A stretch of 64,000 nucleotides of DNA from an uncultured Bacteriovorax sp. (GCA_946481315.1 CAMLMH010000005.1:152944-216943), one strand, 5' to 3'; shown: positions 16,861 through 26,107, counted from the first letter of the stretch. Notes: generated from the letters alone by a model not told the origin. Numbers and translations are program-made.

Positions 16861-17364
16861 ATGAACATGATCTTTAAAATGTGCATTTTGATTTCAACAA
16901 TTATCATTGGTGATCAGGCCACTAAGGCTATTGTCCAGCAAAATTTTTATCTGGGCGAAACTGTGCCGGTGATAGAAGGATTATTTCACTTCACTTACGT
17001 TCGCAACCCCGGGGCAGCTTTCGGAATGTTTGGTCACTCAGCTGATTGGATCAGAATTCCATTGTTTTTCGGTGTACCTGTACTTGCTTGTTTTTGGCTT
17101 TTATATCTCATCTGGACCACCAGAAATAACAACAAACTGCAATGTCTGGCTTTCTCACTTATTTTTGCCGGAGCAGTTGGAAATTTGATTGATCGTTTTT
17201 CCATGAACTACGTTGTCGACTTTCTGGATTTCTTCTGGGGGACTCATCACTTTCCGGCCTTCAATATTGCTGACAGTGCAATAACCATCGCAGCCATCTT
17301 GCTTATCTACGAGATTCTTTTTTTAAGTAAAAAGCAGAACGAAAGTGTTACCAATCCTCATTGA
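16861..17364 (+). CDS. lspA: Lipoprotein signal peptidase
   Basis: 167-residue signal peptidase II, the inner-membrane aspartic protease that cleaves the signal peptide of lipidated prolipoproteins. Four membrane helices are visible. The conserved YVRNPGAAFGMF segment is present, and the catalytic Asp pair is Asp111 (GNLIDR) and Asp138 (FNIADSA). It begins 3 bases after the sigma-54 activator and overlaps lgt by 20 bases. Grouping lspA with lgt places two sequential lipoprotein-maturation steps under this two-component operon. Confidence 0.97.
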   Translation: MNMIFKMCILISTIIIGDQATKAIVQQNFYLGETVPVIEGLFHFTYVRNPGAAFGMFGHSADWIRIPLFFGVPVLACFWLLYLIWTTRNNNKLQCLAFSLIFAGAVGNLIDRFSMNYVVDFLDFFWGTHHFPAFNIADSAITIAAILLIYEILFLSKKQNESVTNPH

Positions 17365-18076
17365 AACGAGCTGGCTCACTCTTTTTAGCTATCCGCTTTT
17401 TATGGGGCTGGGATGGGGTAGTGCCTATGCTTTTACCCGTTATATTTTTGAAAAATATGAATTATCAGGTCGCGGCTTGCCTCTGCTTTTCATCGCTATG
17501 TTTGTCAGTTCCTGGATCGGTGCAAAGGTCTTCTTCCTCTGGTTTTCTGCAAGCGATAAATTTTCACAATATCTGTATGCAGATAACTTCTGGCTAGGAG
17601 GTGGATTTGTTTTTTACGGCGGATTCATATTCAGTTTAATTACGTATTTTATGCTTACTATTGCTTTCAAAAAACTTGAGTTCCGCCATTCTAAATACCT
17701 GGCCCCAGGACTGGCCTTGGGACATGCTATCGGCAGGATAGGATGTTTTCTTACTGGATGCTGTTTTGGGGAAGTCTGTGACTTACCTTGGGCCATCCAT
17801 ATGCATGGATTTGAACGACATCCGGTTCAACTATACGAAGCTGCTGGATTGTTCGTTTTATTCTGGCTTATGCTCCGGATGTTGAAACAGCAGCAGTCGA
17901 ACATTCGGGTCTTTTGCACTTACATTTTGTTTTACAGCTCACTTCGTTTTGTGGTGGAGTTTTTTCGTGGTGACATCGTTCGTGGTATTCACACTTATTC
18001 CCTTTCAACCTCTCAATGGGTCTCCTTGGCCCTGATTGGCCTGACTTTGATTGCATGGCAAAAGTTTAAGGCATAG
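17345..18076 (+). CDS. lgt: Prolipoprotein diacylglyceryl transferase
   Basis: 243-residue inner-membrane enzyme that transfers diacylglycerol from phosphatidylglycerol to the lipobox Cys, the step before LspA cleavage. About seven membrane helices are visible. The Lgt signature HAIGRIGCFLTGCCFG starts at His127 with the essential Arg131, and RHPVQLYEA follows. The start is a GTG inside the lspA 3' end, giving a 20-base overlap and probable translational coupling. It is the last gene of the operon; no terminator is seen after it. Confidence 0.96.
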   Translation: MLPILIETSWLTLFSYPLFMGLGWGSAYAFTRYIFEKYELSGRGLPLLFIAMFVSSWIGAKVFFLWFSASDKFSQYLYADNFWLGGGFVFYGGFIFSLITYFMLTIAFKKLEFRHSKYLAPGLALGHAIGRIGCFLTGCCFGEVCDLPWAIHMHGFERHPVQLYEAAGLFVLFWLMLRMLKQQQSNIRVFCTYILFYSSLRFVVEFFRGDIVRGIHTYSLSTSQWVSLALIGLTLIAWQKFKA

Positions 18077-18194
18077 AAAAGCGGCTATTTTGTTCCACTC
18101 AAAACCTGTTTATAGCGACTTATAACACCAGGCTTTTACTTTCTTTTTATTGAGTTACAATTATTTAGATACGTCCTCATATCAGGAAACGCCG

Positions 18195-19169
18195 ATGCTA
18201 AAATTCCTTTGCTTCACTTTCATTCTGACAATTTCCATTCCGCTTTATGCTCAGGATGAATCCGTCATTAATTTTCTGACCGAAAAAACACTGACTGATT
18301 TTCAAAAAGGGGTAGAGCTTTACAACCAGGAACGGGAAAAAGATTTACCGGAGATTAAAGCAAAGGATGATTTCTATACTTTTAAAATTAAAAAGAATCA
18401 GGTGCGCTTTACCATCGTAGGCTATTTGAAGGGACAAATTTTCGTCAATGAAAAATTAAGCTCTCTGCCTTTCTCGCAAGTGAAGACGAGCTGGTTAAAT
18501 ATTTTTATTGCTGAAGCTTTGGCAGATGATTTACCTACTCTGGATGGGGATTCGACACGTGTCTTGCTTAAAACTCTTTCAACATTTGCAGGCAAGCTGG
18601 AAAAAGTCGGGATGACCTGTTTTTCTGATAGCTGTAAACGGGAAATCCGGGAAAAGAACCTCTCGCGCATTTCAGCCACCTTGAGAGCAAAAAAAGAAGA
18701 ATGTGAAGAGCGCAAAGAAGAAACAGGCTCTTCGCTTAACCGTTTTAAGCAACTTAACTCTATCCACGCTCTGGCCATGACAGTGCTTCCAGAATATGAA
18801 AACATAAAGAAGTTTATGCAACAAACCCTGGATGCAAAAAAGAAAGATGTAAATTCTTTTATGGAAGACTATATGGGAAGTGATGCCAAACCTCACGCCA
18901 ACTGTATGGAAATCATGCTTGCGGGATCATTGGTTGACGGAAAAGCCAGTCTTAGTAAATTATCCGCAGCCATGGCACTCAGTACTCAGGCAGAGGCGAT
19001 CGTGAATAAGGCTAAAAGCAATTGCATTGAGCTTCAGGAATTGAAATCCTGTATGGTAGGACTCCGCCAGGACGCTGAGGCGATTAGCAATGCTCAGAGA
19101 CAGCCAAAAGATCGGGTTGATATTCCTAATGTACAGGAAGATTCTTACCGAAGGACAATGTCTAAATAA
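18195..19169 (+). CDS. Exported hypothetical protein with several cysteines
   Basis: 324-residue protein with an N-terminal signal peptide (MLKFLCFTFILTISIPLYAQ). I start at 18195 because an AGGAAA ribosome site is correctly spaced and the signal peptide begins there; a TTG at 18150 would add 15 residues before it. The mature part is mostly helical and charged, with scattered Cys (CFSDSC, KEECEE, HANCME, KSNCIEL, KSCMVG) that could form disulfides in the periplasm. No known domain is recognised. Its stop codon directly abuts that of the convergent ferredoxin gene. Confidence 0.65.
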   Translation: MLKFLCFTFILTISIPLYAQDESVINFLTEKTLTDFQKGVELYNQEREKDLPEIKAKDDFYTFKIKKNQVRFTIVGYLKGQIFVNEKLSSLPFSQVKTSWLNIFIAEALADDLPTLDGDSTRVLLKTLSTFAGKLEKVGMTCFSDSCKREIREKNLSRISATLRAKKEECEERKEETGSSLNRFKQLNSIHALAMTVLPEYENIKKFMQQTLDAKKKDVNSFMEDYMGSDAKPHANCMEIMLAGSLVDGKASLSKLSAAMALSTQAEAIVNKAKSNCIELQELKSCMVGLRQDAEAISNAQRQPKDRVDIPNVQEDSYRRTMSK

Positions 19170-19601
19170 TTATTCTGTGATTTTTTTAGTGAATTCAGAA
19201 AGCTTTTCTTCTGAAACATAAAGCTCAGAAGCGAGGGTTTCAGACGACCATGCAGTAAATGCATCGTCATGCTCGTACATGGTGATCGTTTCCCACGGAC
19301 AGTCCTGTGAACAATTCTGACAGCCAATACAACGGGCCAGGTCGATTTCAACCATCTGGCCAAATTGCGGATTTAAGGGATTTGGTCCTGGCACTAACTC
19401 AATAGAATCAACCGGACAGCCCTGAATACAAACCTCACATCCAGTACAACCGGATTGATGAACAACTGCCAGAAGTTTAGGTGGTTTCTTCCCTTTTCTA
19501 CGAGGTTTGAGCCGTGCAGTATGAAAAGGATTTTCCACGATGATTGCTTCATCGGAATCATTGTTTGTATCGTTTTGTGCTGGTGTATTATCGGTGCTCA
19601 T
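19170..19601 (-). CDS. Ferredoxin-like protein with two [4Fe-4S] motifs
   Basis: 143-residue protein. The N-terminal 40 residues are acidic then basic (RLKPRRKGKKPPK). The core has CTGCEVCIQGCP and CIGCQNCSQDCP, two full 4Fe-4S motifs separated by a longer loop than in simple ferredoxins. The C-terminal 30 residues are helical and charged. It resembles the ferredoxin domain of RnfB-type or dehydrogenase-associated proteins, but no membrane anchor or partner gene is present, so its redox partner is unknown. It is divergent from icmF across 187 bases. Confidence 0.82.
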   Translation of the reverse strand: MSTDNTPAQNDTNNDSDEAIIVENPFHTARLKPRRKGKKPPKLLAVVHQSGCTGCEVCIQGCPVDSIELVPGPNPLNPQFGQMVEIDLARCIGCQNCSQDCPWETITMYEHDDAFTAWSSETLASELYVSEEKLSEFTKKITE

Positions 19602-19693
19602 AGCAAACCAAATTCATATCTTTTGTGTTAATAACTAGGGCTAATAATACCAGAAGTACGCTTTTCTTGCTAATAGATTTGCAAGGATTTAAA

Positions 19694-19763
19694 GTTAAGG
19701 CCGTTTTATCGAGCTTAACCCGTGCTAAACGAAGACTATTTTCGTCAATTCCGCCGTGCTAAA
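19694..19763 (+). promoter_or_regulatory. Repeats in the icmF leader (possible operator)
   Basis: The 10-mer CCGTGCTAAA occurs twice as a direct repeat (19720-19729 and 19754-19763), 34 bases apart. It is preceded by an inverted repeat GTTAAG/CTTAAC (19694-19699 with 19714-19719). All lie within 95 bases of the icmF start. No cobalamin riboswitch is recognisable. Confidence 0.35.
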
Positions 19764-19788
19764 GGGCGTAAAAAGAGAGTAAAAGTTA

Positions 19789-22700
19789 ATGAAGAAACTA
19801 CGTTTTGTTACTGCAGCCAGCTTATTTGATGGCCACGATGTGTCGGTCAATATTATGCGCCGTATGCTTCAAGCTAAAGGTGTCGAAGTGATTCACTTAG
19901 GGCACAACCGTTCCGCACAGGAAGTTGTAGATGCAGCCATTCAGGAAGATGTAAATGCCGTGGCCTTGAGTTCATATCAGGGAGGACACGTTGAATATTT
20001 CACTTATATTCGCGAACTGCTGGATAAAGCCGGTGCAAAGAACGTAAAAATCTTTGGCGGCGGAGGCGGAGTTATTACTCCTTCCGAAATTAATCTGCTT
20101 CACTCGCGTGGAATCACCCGTATCTATTCTCCGCAAGACGGAATGGAAATCGGATTAAATGGCATCATCGATGACATGATTAAAAGAGCAGAAGAATCAA
20201 CTTTGTCAGGAATCGATTTTTCAAAATTTGATGTAAAGAATTTAGACAAGCGTTCTCTTTCAAAAGTTATTACAGCCATCGAAGATAATGGTGAAATTCC
20301 AGTGAAGTTTCCGGTGGGCAATGTTCCTGTTTTAGGAATAACCGGAACCGGGGGGGCTGGAAAATCTTCTTTGATTGATGAAATGCTCCTGCGTTTTTAT
20401 CGTCATTCTCCTGATTGCAGAATTGCTTTAATTTCAGTTGATCCGACAAAAAAGAAAACCTCTGGTGCGCTATTGGGAGACCGTATTCGTTTAGGTAGTG
20501 CGAGCTTTAATAATTTTTATATTCGTTCATTGGCTACCCGCGATTCAAATACTGAGCTTTCTCCTCACATAAAAGACGTAGTCGCTTTTTTAAAATCGCA
20601 GCCCTTTGATCTGATACTGGTTGAGACTTCTGGTATCGGACAAGCAAGTGACGAGATCACAAAAGTTGCAGACAAATGTATTTACGTCATGACCCCGGAA
20701 TACGGAGCAGCGACTCAACTTGAAAAAATCGAAATGCTTGAAGCTGCAGACTTTATCGTTCTCAATAAGTTTGAAAAACCTCGCTCCGAAGATGCTCTTC
20801 GAGATATTCGGAAACAGTGGCGCAGAAACCACAATCAATTTGCCGGCCACCCAGGGGCTCCGGAAGATGATCAATTACCAGTTTATGGAACAATGGCCAG
20901 TCAGTTTAACGATGTTGGAGTGAATGCATTATTTTTTGATGTCGTTTCTGCACTTAAATTAAAAGCACAAAACATGGAGTCGCTTAAACGCGATAAAGCT
21001 CCTTCCATAAAAAAGAGAATTATTGCTCCGGAGCGATCACTTTATCTTCGCGATATTGCCGGAACAGTACGCTCTTACAACAAAGAAGCACTGGAAACAG
21101 CTGAGAAAATGAAAGATTACGAAGCTCTGCTTGTGGCCAGTAATTTACTTAAAGGAAACAAAGATCTTGAGGCAAAACTCGCTGAAGTAAAAGCTTCAAT
21201 CCCGGAATCAGCTTTTGCTGAACTAAAAACTTTTGATGAAACAATTGCTCAGTATGAGTCCGGAACTTTTTCTTATTTTGTCCGTGGAAAAGAAATTAAA
21301 GTTAAAACGAAATACAAATCCCTTTCTGGGAATGATATTTCGAAAGTCGCGTACCCGAATTTTCATTCGATGACGGAAAAGTATCGATTTATTAAGGATT
21401 CAAATCTTCCGGGGCACTTCCCGTTTGCCGCCGGAATTTTTCCGTTCAAACGTGCCGATGAAGACCCAAAAAGAATGTTTGCCGGAGAAGGTGGACCACT
21501 TAGAACTAATAAACGTTTCCATTACCTGTCGAAAGATGACAAAGCAAAACGCCTCTCAACTGCGTTTGACTCGGTAACATTGTACGGTGAAGATCCAGAC
21601 ACTCGTCCGGACATTTTTGGGAAAATCGGTGAAGCCGGTGTTTCCATTGCAACATTAGATGACATGCAGGATCTCTATAAAGGCTTCAGCTTGATCGATC
21701 CTTATACATCTGTATCAATGACGATCAATGGACCAGCTCCAATTATCCTTGCGCTTTTTATGAACACAGCAATGAAGCAGTCGCTTTCTGGAGATGATTT
21801 CTGGAATGAACAAAAACGCATCGAGATCATGCGCCAGGTTCGCGGGACCGTTCAGGCCGATATTTTAAAAGAAGATCAGGCGCAAAACACTTGTATCTTC
21901 TCACTGGAGTTTGCTCTCAAAATGATGGGGGATATTCAGGAATACTTCTGCAGAAACGCCATTAAAAACTATTATTCAGTTTCAATTTCGGGATACCACA
22001 TCGCTGAAGCAGGCGCGAATCCAATTTCACAGATGGCTTTCACGCTTTCAAACGGATTCACGTTTGTTGAGTATTATTTGTCGCGTGGAATGAAGATTGA
22101 TGATTTCTCGCAAAACTTGTCATACTTCTTTTCTAATGGTCTGGATCCGGAATACACCGTCATGGGACGAGTGGCTCGTAAAATCTGGGCAGTGACATTA
22201 AGAGATAAGTACGGCGCGAATGAAAAATCGCAGCAATTCAAATACCATGTTCAAACATCGGGACGTTCATTGCATGCGCAGGAAATCGATTTTAACGATA
22301 TCAGAACGACTTTACAGGCATTTTTAGCGCTTTCCGATAACTGTAACTCACTTCATACCAACGCCTATGATGAAGCTATCACAACACCAACAGAAGAGTC
22401 GGTGAGACGGGCGATGGCGATTCAGATGATCATTAATCGTGAATTCGGAATGAATAAAACAGATAACCCAGTTCAAGGCGCATATATCGTAGAAGAATTA
22501 GCAGCAATCGTCGAAGAGCAGGTTCTTCGCGAATTTGAAAATATCTCGGATAAAGGCGGAGTGCTTGGTGCTATGGAATCCATGTATCAGCGTTCTAAAA
22601 TCCAGGAAGAGTCCCTCTATTATGAAACCTTGAAGGATTCAGGAGAATTTCCGATCATTGGTGTAAACACGTACATTTCTCCGGACATCAAAGAGCAGAT

Positions 22701-22944
22701 GGCCAAAGAAATAGAAATTTCTCGTTGTACTGATGAAGAAAAAATGGATCAGATCAACCGTCTGAACGCTTTTAAAAACCGCAATAAAGAAAAAACCCAG
22801 GAAGCTTTAAAACGTCTGAGAGAAGTCGCTCTTAATGATGGAAACGTTTTTGAAGAGTTACTTTATACCGTTAACTTCGCCAGTCTCGGACAGATTACTA
22901 ACTTACTTTACGAAGTAGGCGGTAAGTATAGAAGGAATATGTAA
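19789..22944 (+). CDS. icmF: Fused isobutyryl-CoA mutase
   Basis: 1051-residue fusion of three parts. The N-terminal B12-binding domain (1-140) has the DGHD motif at Asp14-Asp17. A MeaI-type G-protein chaperone domain (about 170-420) has Walker A GTGGAGKSS at 186-194. The C-terminal methylmalonyl-CoA-mutase-like substrate domain (about 490-1051) completes it. IcmF uses adenosylcobalamin to interconvert isobutyryl-CoA and n-butyryl-CoA, and the G domain loads and protects the cofactor. Domain order and length match the IcmF family rather than separate MCM subunits. The next gene is a cobalamin adenosyltransferase with a one-base stop/start overlap. Confidence 0.93.
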   Translation: MKKLRFVTAASLFDGHDVSVNIMRRMLQAKGVEVIHLGHNRSAQEVVDAAIQEDVNAVALSSYQGGHVEYFTYIRELLDKAGAKNVKIFGGGGGVITPSEINLLHSRGITRIYSPQDGMEIGLNGIIDDMIKRAEESTLSGIDFSKFDVKNLDKRSLSKVITAIEDNGEIPVKFPVGNVPVLGITGTGGAGKSSLIDEMLLRFYRHSPDCRIALISVDPTKKKTSGALLGDRIRLGSASFNNFYIRSLATRDSNTELSPHIKDVVAFLKSQPFDLILVETSGIGQASDEITKVADKCIYVMTPEYGAATQLEKIEMLEAADFIVLNKFEKPRSEDALRDIRKQWRRNHNQFAGHPGAPEDDQLPVYGTMASQFNDVGVNALFFDVVSALKLKAQNMESLKRDKAPSIKKRIIAPERSLYLRDIAGTVRSYNKEALETAEKMKDYEALLVASNLLKGNKDLEAKLAEVKASIPESAFAELKTFDETIAQYESGTFSYFVRGKEIKVKTKYKSLSGNDISKVAYPNFHSMTEKYRFIKDSNLPGHFPFAAGIFPFKRADEDPKRMFAGEGGPLRTNKRFHYLSKDDKAKRLSTAFDSVTLYGEDPDTRPDIFGKIGEAGVSIATLDDMQDLYKGFSLIDPYTSVSMTINGPAPIILALFMNTAMKQSLSGDDFWNEQKRIEIMRQVRGTVQADILKEDQAQNTCIFSLEFALKMMGDIQEYFCRNAIKNYYSVSISGYHIAEAGANPISQMAFTLSNGFTFVEYYLSRGMKIDDFSQNLSYFFSNGLDPEYTVMGRVARKIWAVTLRDKYGANEKSQQFKYHVQTSGRSLHAQEIDFNDIRTTLQAFLALSDNCNSLHTNAYDEAITTPTEESVRRAMAIQMIINREFGMNKTDNPVQGAYIVEELAAIVEEQVLREFENISDKGGVLGAMESMYQRSKIQEESLYYETLKDSGEFPIIGVNTYISPDIKEQMAKEIEISRCTDEEKMDQINRLNAFKNRNKEKTQEALKRLREVALNDGNVFEELLYTVNFASLGQITNLLYEVGGKYRRNM

Positions 22945-23507
22945 TGAACAAAGCATCGGTTTATACTCGTACAGGTGATAAAGGCATGACGGGGCTCGTT
23001 GGCGGGACCAGGATTAAAAAAAGCGATCCTCGCATTAATCTGTATGGCGAAGTCGATGAATTAAATTCAGTCATAGGTTTTGCTGGCTCATTTCTCAACG
23101 ATCCCGTAGAGCTAAGTTTATTGCAAAAAATTCAATCTTCACTTTTTGATCTGGGCAGCAATCTGGCATGTGAAAAAGAAAAACGCGAGCAGTTCAAACT
23201 TCCCCAGATTAAAGAAGCATTAATAGAAGAAATGGAGAAGGAAATTGACCGCCTTGACCAGACTCTTCCCGAATTAAAACATTTCATTTTGCCAGGTGGA
23301 ACCCCGGCAGCAGCTGCTTTTCATGTCTGTCGAACGGTCTGCAGAAGAGTAGAGCGAACAATGGTTGATTTTGAGGATGCCCATCCCGGGGAAGTTCCAG
23401 AGCGAGCTATTCAATATGTAAATCGTCTATCGGATTTTTTCTTTATTCTCTCGCGCTATGTAAATCATCGCTCGGGAGTAAAAGAAAAAGAATGGATTCC
23501 CAATTAA
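22944..23507 (+). CDS. Cob(I)yrinic acid a,c-diamide adenosyltransferase (PduO/MMAB type)
   Basis: 187-residue PduO-type adenosyltransferase that makes adenosylcobalamin from cob(I)alamin and ATP. It has the N-terminal ATP-binding TRTGDKGMTGLVGG and the C-terminal CRTVCRRVERTMV helix with the conserved Arg and Glu, then RLSDFFFILSRYVNH. Its ATG overlaps the icmF stop (TAATG), so the cofactor supplier and its user are translated together. The stop codon directly abuts the stop of the convergent FHA gene. Confidence 0.95.
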   Translation: MNKASVYTRTGDKGMTGLVGGTRIKKSDPRINLYGEVDELNSVIGFAGSFLNDPVELSLLQKIQSSLFDLGSNLACEKEKREQFKLPQIKEALIEEMEKEIDRLDQTLPELKHFILPGGTPAAAAFHVCRTVCRRVERTMVDFEDAHPGEVPERAIQYVNRLSDFFFILSRYVNHRSGVKEKEWIPN

Positions 23508-24095
23508 CTATTTTTTCTTTTTTTCGCCGATTTTTTCCAGCTTCAGCATTTTTGTCATGCCTGAACTCTCTTCTTGTTCAATGACATTTTCGTTATGCTT
23601 TACCCAGTCCTGAACTGTTGGTTTTTTCTTCATTATGTCTTTGTTCAGGACAACGGTTGGTTTCTTTGGAGCAGTTTTAGGATCTTCCTTGGGAGCTATT
23701 ACGCTTGGAGAGGACATCTGTGAGTCAGGAAGAACGGGCAAAGTTTTGTCTTCACTGCTATTGAGATTAGAAGTCCCGATGGATTGTCGCTCTTTAGGTG
23801 TTAGTTTTTTAGTGTCGATTTTTATCAGTGTATTTCCTACCCGAATAACATCGTTTAGCCGAAATAAGGTCTGATGGATGCGACTGTTATTGAGATATGA
23901 ACCGTTGGTTGAAGCAAGATCTTCAAAAAGAACTTCGCCTTTTTTGGTCAGGGAAAATGCACAGTGCTGACTGGACATCTTCCCATCCTGGATTTTGTAA
24001 TCTGCAGAGCTTGAACGTCCTAGAATGACTCTGTCGATGATCGGCAATTCAGCAAGTTGCCCGTCTTCCGTCTTAATAACTAATACAACAGCCAT
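23508..24095 (-). CDS. FHA-domain protein
   Basis: 195-residue protein with an N-terminal forkhead-associated domain (about 20-95). The phosphothreonine-binding pattern is complete: LGRSSSADYKI, then MSSQHCAF, then DLASTNGSYLNNSRI. The remaining 100 residues are Lys/Pro-rich, low in order, with two KKPTV repeats, and end in a run of Lys. FHA domains read phosphothreonine marks of Ser/Thr kinases or act in secretion systems; no kinase gene is nearby. It probably serves as an adaptor. The gene diverges from the Fe-S carrier gene. Confidence 0.88.
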   Translation of the reverse strand: MAVVLVIKTEDGQLAELPIIDRVILGRSSSADYKIQDGKMSSQHCAFSLTKKGEVLFEDLASTNGSYLNNSRIHQTLFRLNDVIRVGNTLIKIDTKKLTPKERQSIGTSNLNSSEDKTLPVLPDSQMSSPSVIAPKEDPKTAPKKPTVVLNKDIMKKKPTVQDWVKHNENVIEQEESSGMTKMLKLEKIGEKKKK

Positions 24096-24217
24096 AAAGA
24101 TTACTCCTTAAGTAAATAATAACTCATTATGTATATGTATAAAGGGGGAGAACATTCTTCCATGATTATGGTAAAATATGTTAAGAAGACTTATTAAGTC
24201 AGAATTCAGGAGCTTTT

Positions 24218-24550
24218 ATGGAACAAATTTTAACTGTAACGGACAAGGCCCTATCGCATATTCGGGAAATTTATCAGCAGGAACAACAAAGCCTGGATAA
24301 AGGTCTGCGCTTAGGTGTGACTGGCGGCGGCTGTTCGGGACTTTCCTATAAAATTGAATTTTCGGAAAAAAAAGAAAAAGACAACGTTCTGGACTTTGGT
24401 GACATTAAAATTTTTATTGATCCTAAATCATCTATTTATTTAAAAGGTGTTGAACTGGACTTTAAGGATGGTTTGAACGGCAAAGGTTTTGTTTTCAGTA
24501 ATCCAAATGCAACCAACACCTGCGGTTGTGGCGAATCCTTTTCAGTTTAA
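24218..24550 (+). CDS. A-type iron-sulfur carrier (IscA/ErpA family)
   Basis: 110-residue HesB/IscA-family protein that carries Fe-S clusters from the assembly machinery to apo-enzymes. The three conserved Cys are present: Cys39 in GGGCSG and Cys102 and Cys104 in NTCGCGESF. Which subtype (ErpA, IscA or SufA) cannot be decided by eye. An AGGAG ribosome site precedes the ATG. The next gene, a YgfZ-TPR fusion, starts on the base after its stop codon. Since YgfZ proteins help maintain Fe-S enzymes, the pair is functionally coherent. Confidence 0.93.
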   Translation: MEQILTVTDKALSHIREIYQQEQQSLDKGLRLGVTGGGCSGLSYKIEFSEKKEKDNVLDFGDIKIFIDPKSSIYLKGVELDFKDGLNGKGFVFSNPNATNTCGCGESFSV

Positions 24551-26107
24551 ATGAAGCTTTCATCTGTTCGCTATAATCTTTATCAGTATCCGGTACATGA
24601 CTGGTCCCTGATCAAAGTTACCGGTGCTGATCGGGAGACTTTTTTTCAGGGGCAAATTACAAATGATCTGAACGCTATAAACATCAATGAAGCTGAACTT
24701 ACAGCGCGTCTTAATCGTGTGGGAAAACTTCAATCTTTTTTCTATGTCGGCAAAGGTTCAGATTGTCTCTATTTGTTTTGCCAGAAGGAGCTCACCGAAA
24801 ATATTCTCAGTGATTTTAATAAATTTATTATCATGGATGAAGTCGAGCTGACTCTGCTAGAAGAAAAACTTACTATTGTTTTTAACCCGAATCTGGCTTC
24901 TGATTTAACTGAGTCACTTTTTTCTTTGAACTTTTTTGGTATTAATGCAGCTCTGGTAAATACTCCTGTTAATTATGCCATGGCAGATGTTGTTGAGCTG
25001 GAAATAATTCGTCAGCTAAACGGATATCCGCTCTGGAGAAAAGATATTGATGAATCTATGTTCATCAATGATTCGCTGTTAAATGAGCTCGCCATCTCTT
25101 ATAAGAAAGGTTGTTTTTTAGGACAGGAGACAGTGGCTAAAATCGAAAACAATCGCGGAGCAGCCTATTATCCTGTTCTCATCACCAGTGTAACTGCACC
25201 TGCTGTTAATTTTGCCGGCCATGAGTTTTTTGTGGATGGAAGAAAGGGCGGCACAGTTTTATATCAGAATGGAAAACATTTTACTGCTCAACTTTTTCGC
25301 GACTTTCGCGTGGAAGGAAAATTGCTGGACATGCAATTCAATGAGCTGGTTATTTCCGGACAGGTAAGTTATCTCCCGTATTTTAAAAACCAGTCTCCGG
25401 AAGCTGTCGCCACCGAACTTTACCATTTGGGTGTCGACATCTTTCAGAAAGGTAATTCATCAGAAGCCCTGCTTTACATGGAAAAAGCGATCGCCTTTAA
25501 TCCCGGATATGCCGATGCCTATGAAAGTCTGGGCGTTATTCTAGGCCGCCAGGAAAAGTTTCAATCCGCCATTGAGTGGATGGATAAACTGCTTTCTGTT
25601 AATCCATCATCTGTCATGGCCCACACGAATAAATCACTTTATTTAATGAAAATAGGAAAAATTGAGGAAGCCGAAGCGGAAAAGGCTCTCGCAACCGTTA
25701 AGTCTTTTTCCATGTACGGTGAAGAAGCCAAACTAAAAAAGGTGCAGGAAGAGGAAAGAAAGAAAAAGGAAGATGATATCAATCGCAGAGAAAAAATGTT
25801 TTACCAGGTGCTGGAACTGGATGCAGATGACAGCATTGCGCTCTACGGTCTTGCGGACGTTGCCTTTTTCCGCGGTCAGTTTGAACGGGCCATTCCGAAT
25901 CTTGAAAAATTACTTTCCCTTGATCCGAAATATTCAACAGCCTATCTGCTTTTGGGGAAATGTTATGAAGCTATTTCCAGAACAAAACAGGCGAAAGAAA
26001 TTTATGTAAAGGGGATTGAGCAGGCATCTAAACAAGGTGACATGATGCCTGCCAATGAAATGCAAGCTCGGTTAAACCAGCTTGTAATGAGCTCGCGTCT
26101 GAGTTAA
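24551..26107 (+). CDS. YgfZ/GcvT-like folate-binding protein fused to TPR repeats
   Basis: 518 residues. The first 285 are a YgfZ-type protein (folate-dependent factor in Fe-S enzyme maintenance). The signature KKGCFLGQE has the conserved Cys at residue 188. From about residue 290 the sequence switches to tetratricopeptide repeats (AVATELYHLGVDIFQKG, MEKAIAFNPGYADAYESLG, LLSVNPSSVMAHTNKSLY, LLSLDPKYSTAYLLLG). YgfZ is normally about 325 residues and alone, so this is a fusion. It directly abuts the A-type carrier gene and converges with the HExxH gene with a 36-base overlap. Confidence 0.85.
   Translation: MKLSSVRYNLYQYPVHDWSLIKVTGADRETFFQGQITNDLNAININEAELTARLNRVGKLQSFFYVGKGSDCLYLFCQKELTENILSDFNKFIIMDEVELTLLEEKLTIVFNPNLASDLTESLFSLNFFGINAALVNTPVNYAMADVVELEIIRQLNGYPLWRKDIDESMFINDSLLNELAISYKKGCFLGQETVAKIENNRGAAYYPVLITSVTAPAVNFAGHEFFVDGRKGGTVLYQNGKHFTAQLFRDFRVEGKLLDMQFNELVISGQVSYLPYFKNQSPEAVATELYHLGVDIFQKGNSSEALLYMEKAIAFNPGYADAYESLGVILGRQEKFQSAIEWMDKLLSVNPSSVMAHTNKSLYLMKIGKIEEAEAEKALATVKSFSMYGEEAKLKKVQEEERKKKEDDINRREKMFYQVLELDADDSIALYGLADVAFFRGQFERAIPNLEKLLSLDPKYSTAYLLLGKCYEAISRTKQAKEIYVKGIEQASKQGDMMPANEMQARLNQLVMSSRLS

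Noticed and set aside
18422..18805. 127-codon frame antisense to the exported unknown at 18195
   Set aside because: The sense gene has a signal peptide and ribosome site; the antisense frame has neither.
19602..19788. Cobalamin riboswitch before icmF
   Set aside because: No B12-box-like sequence is visible; only the direct and inverted repeats were kept.
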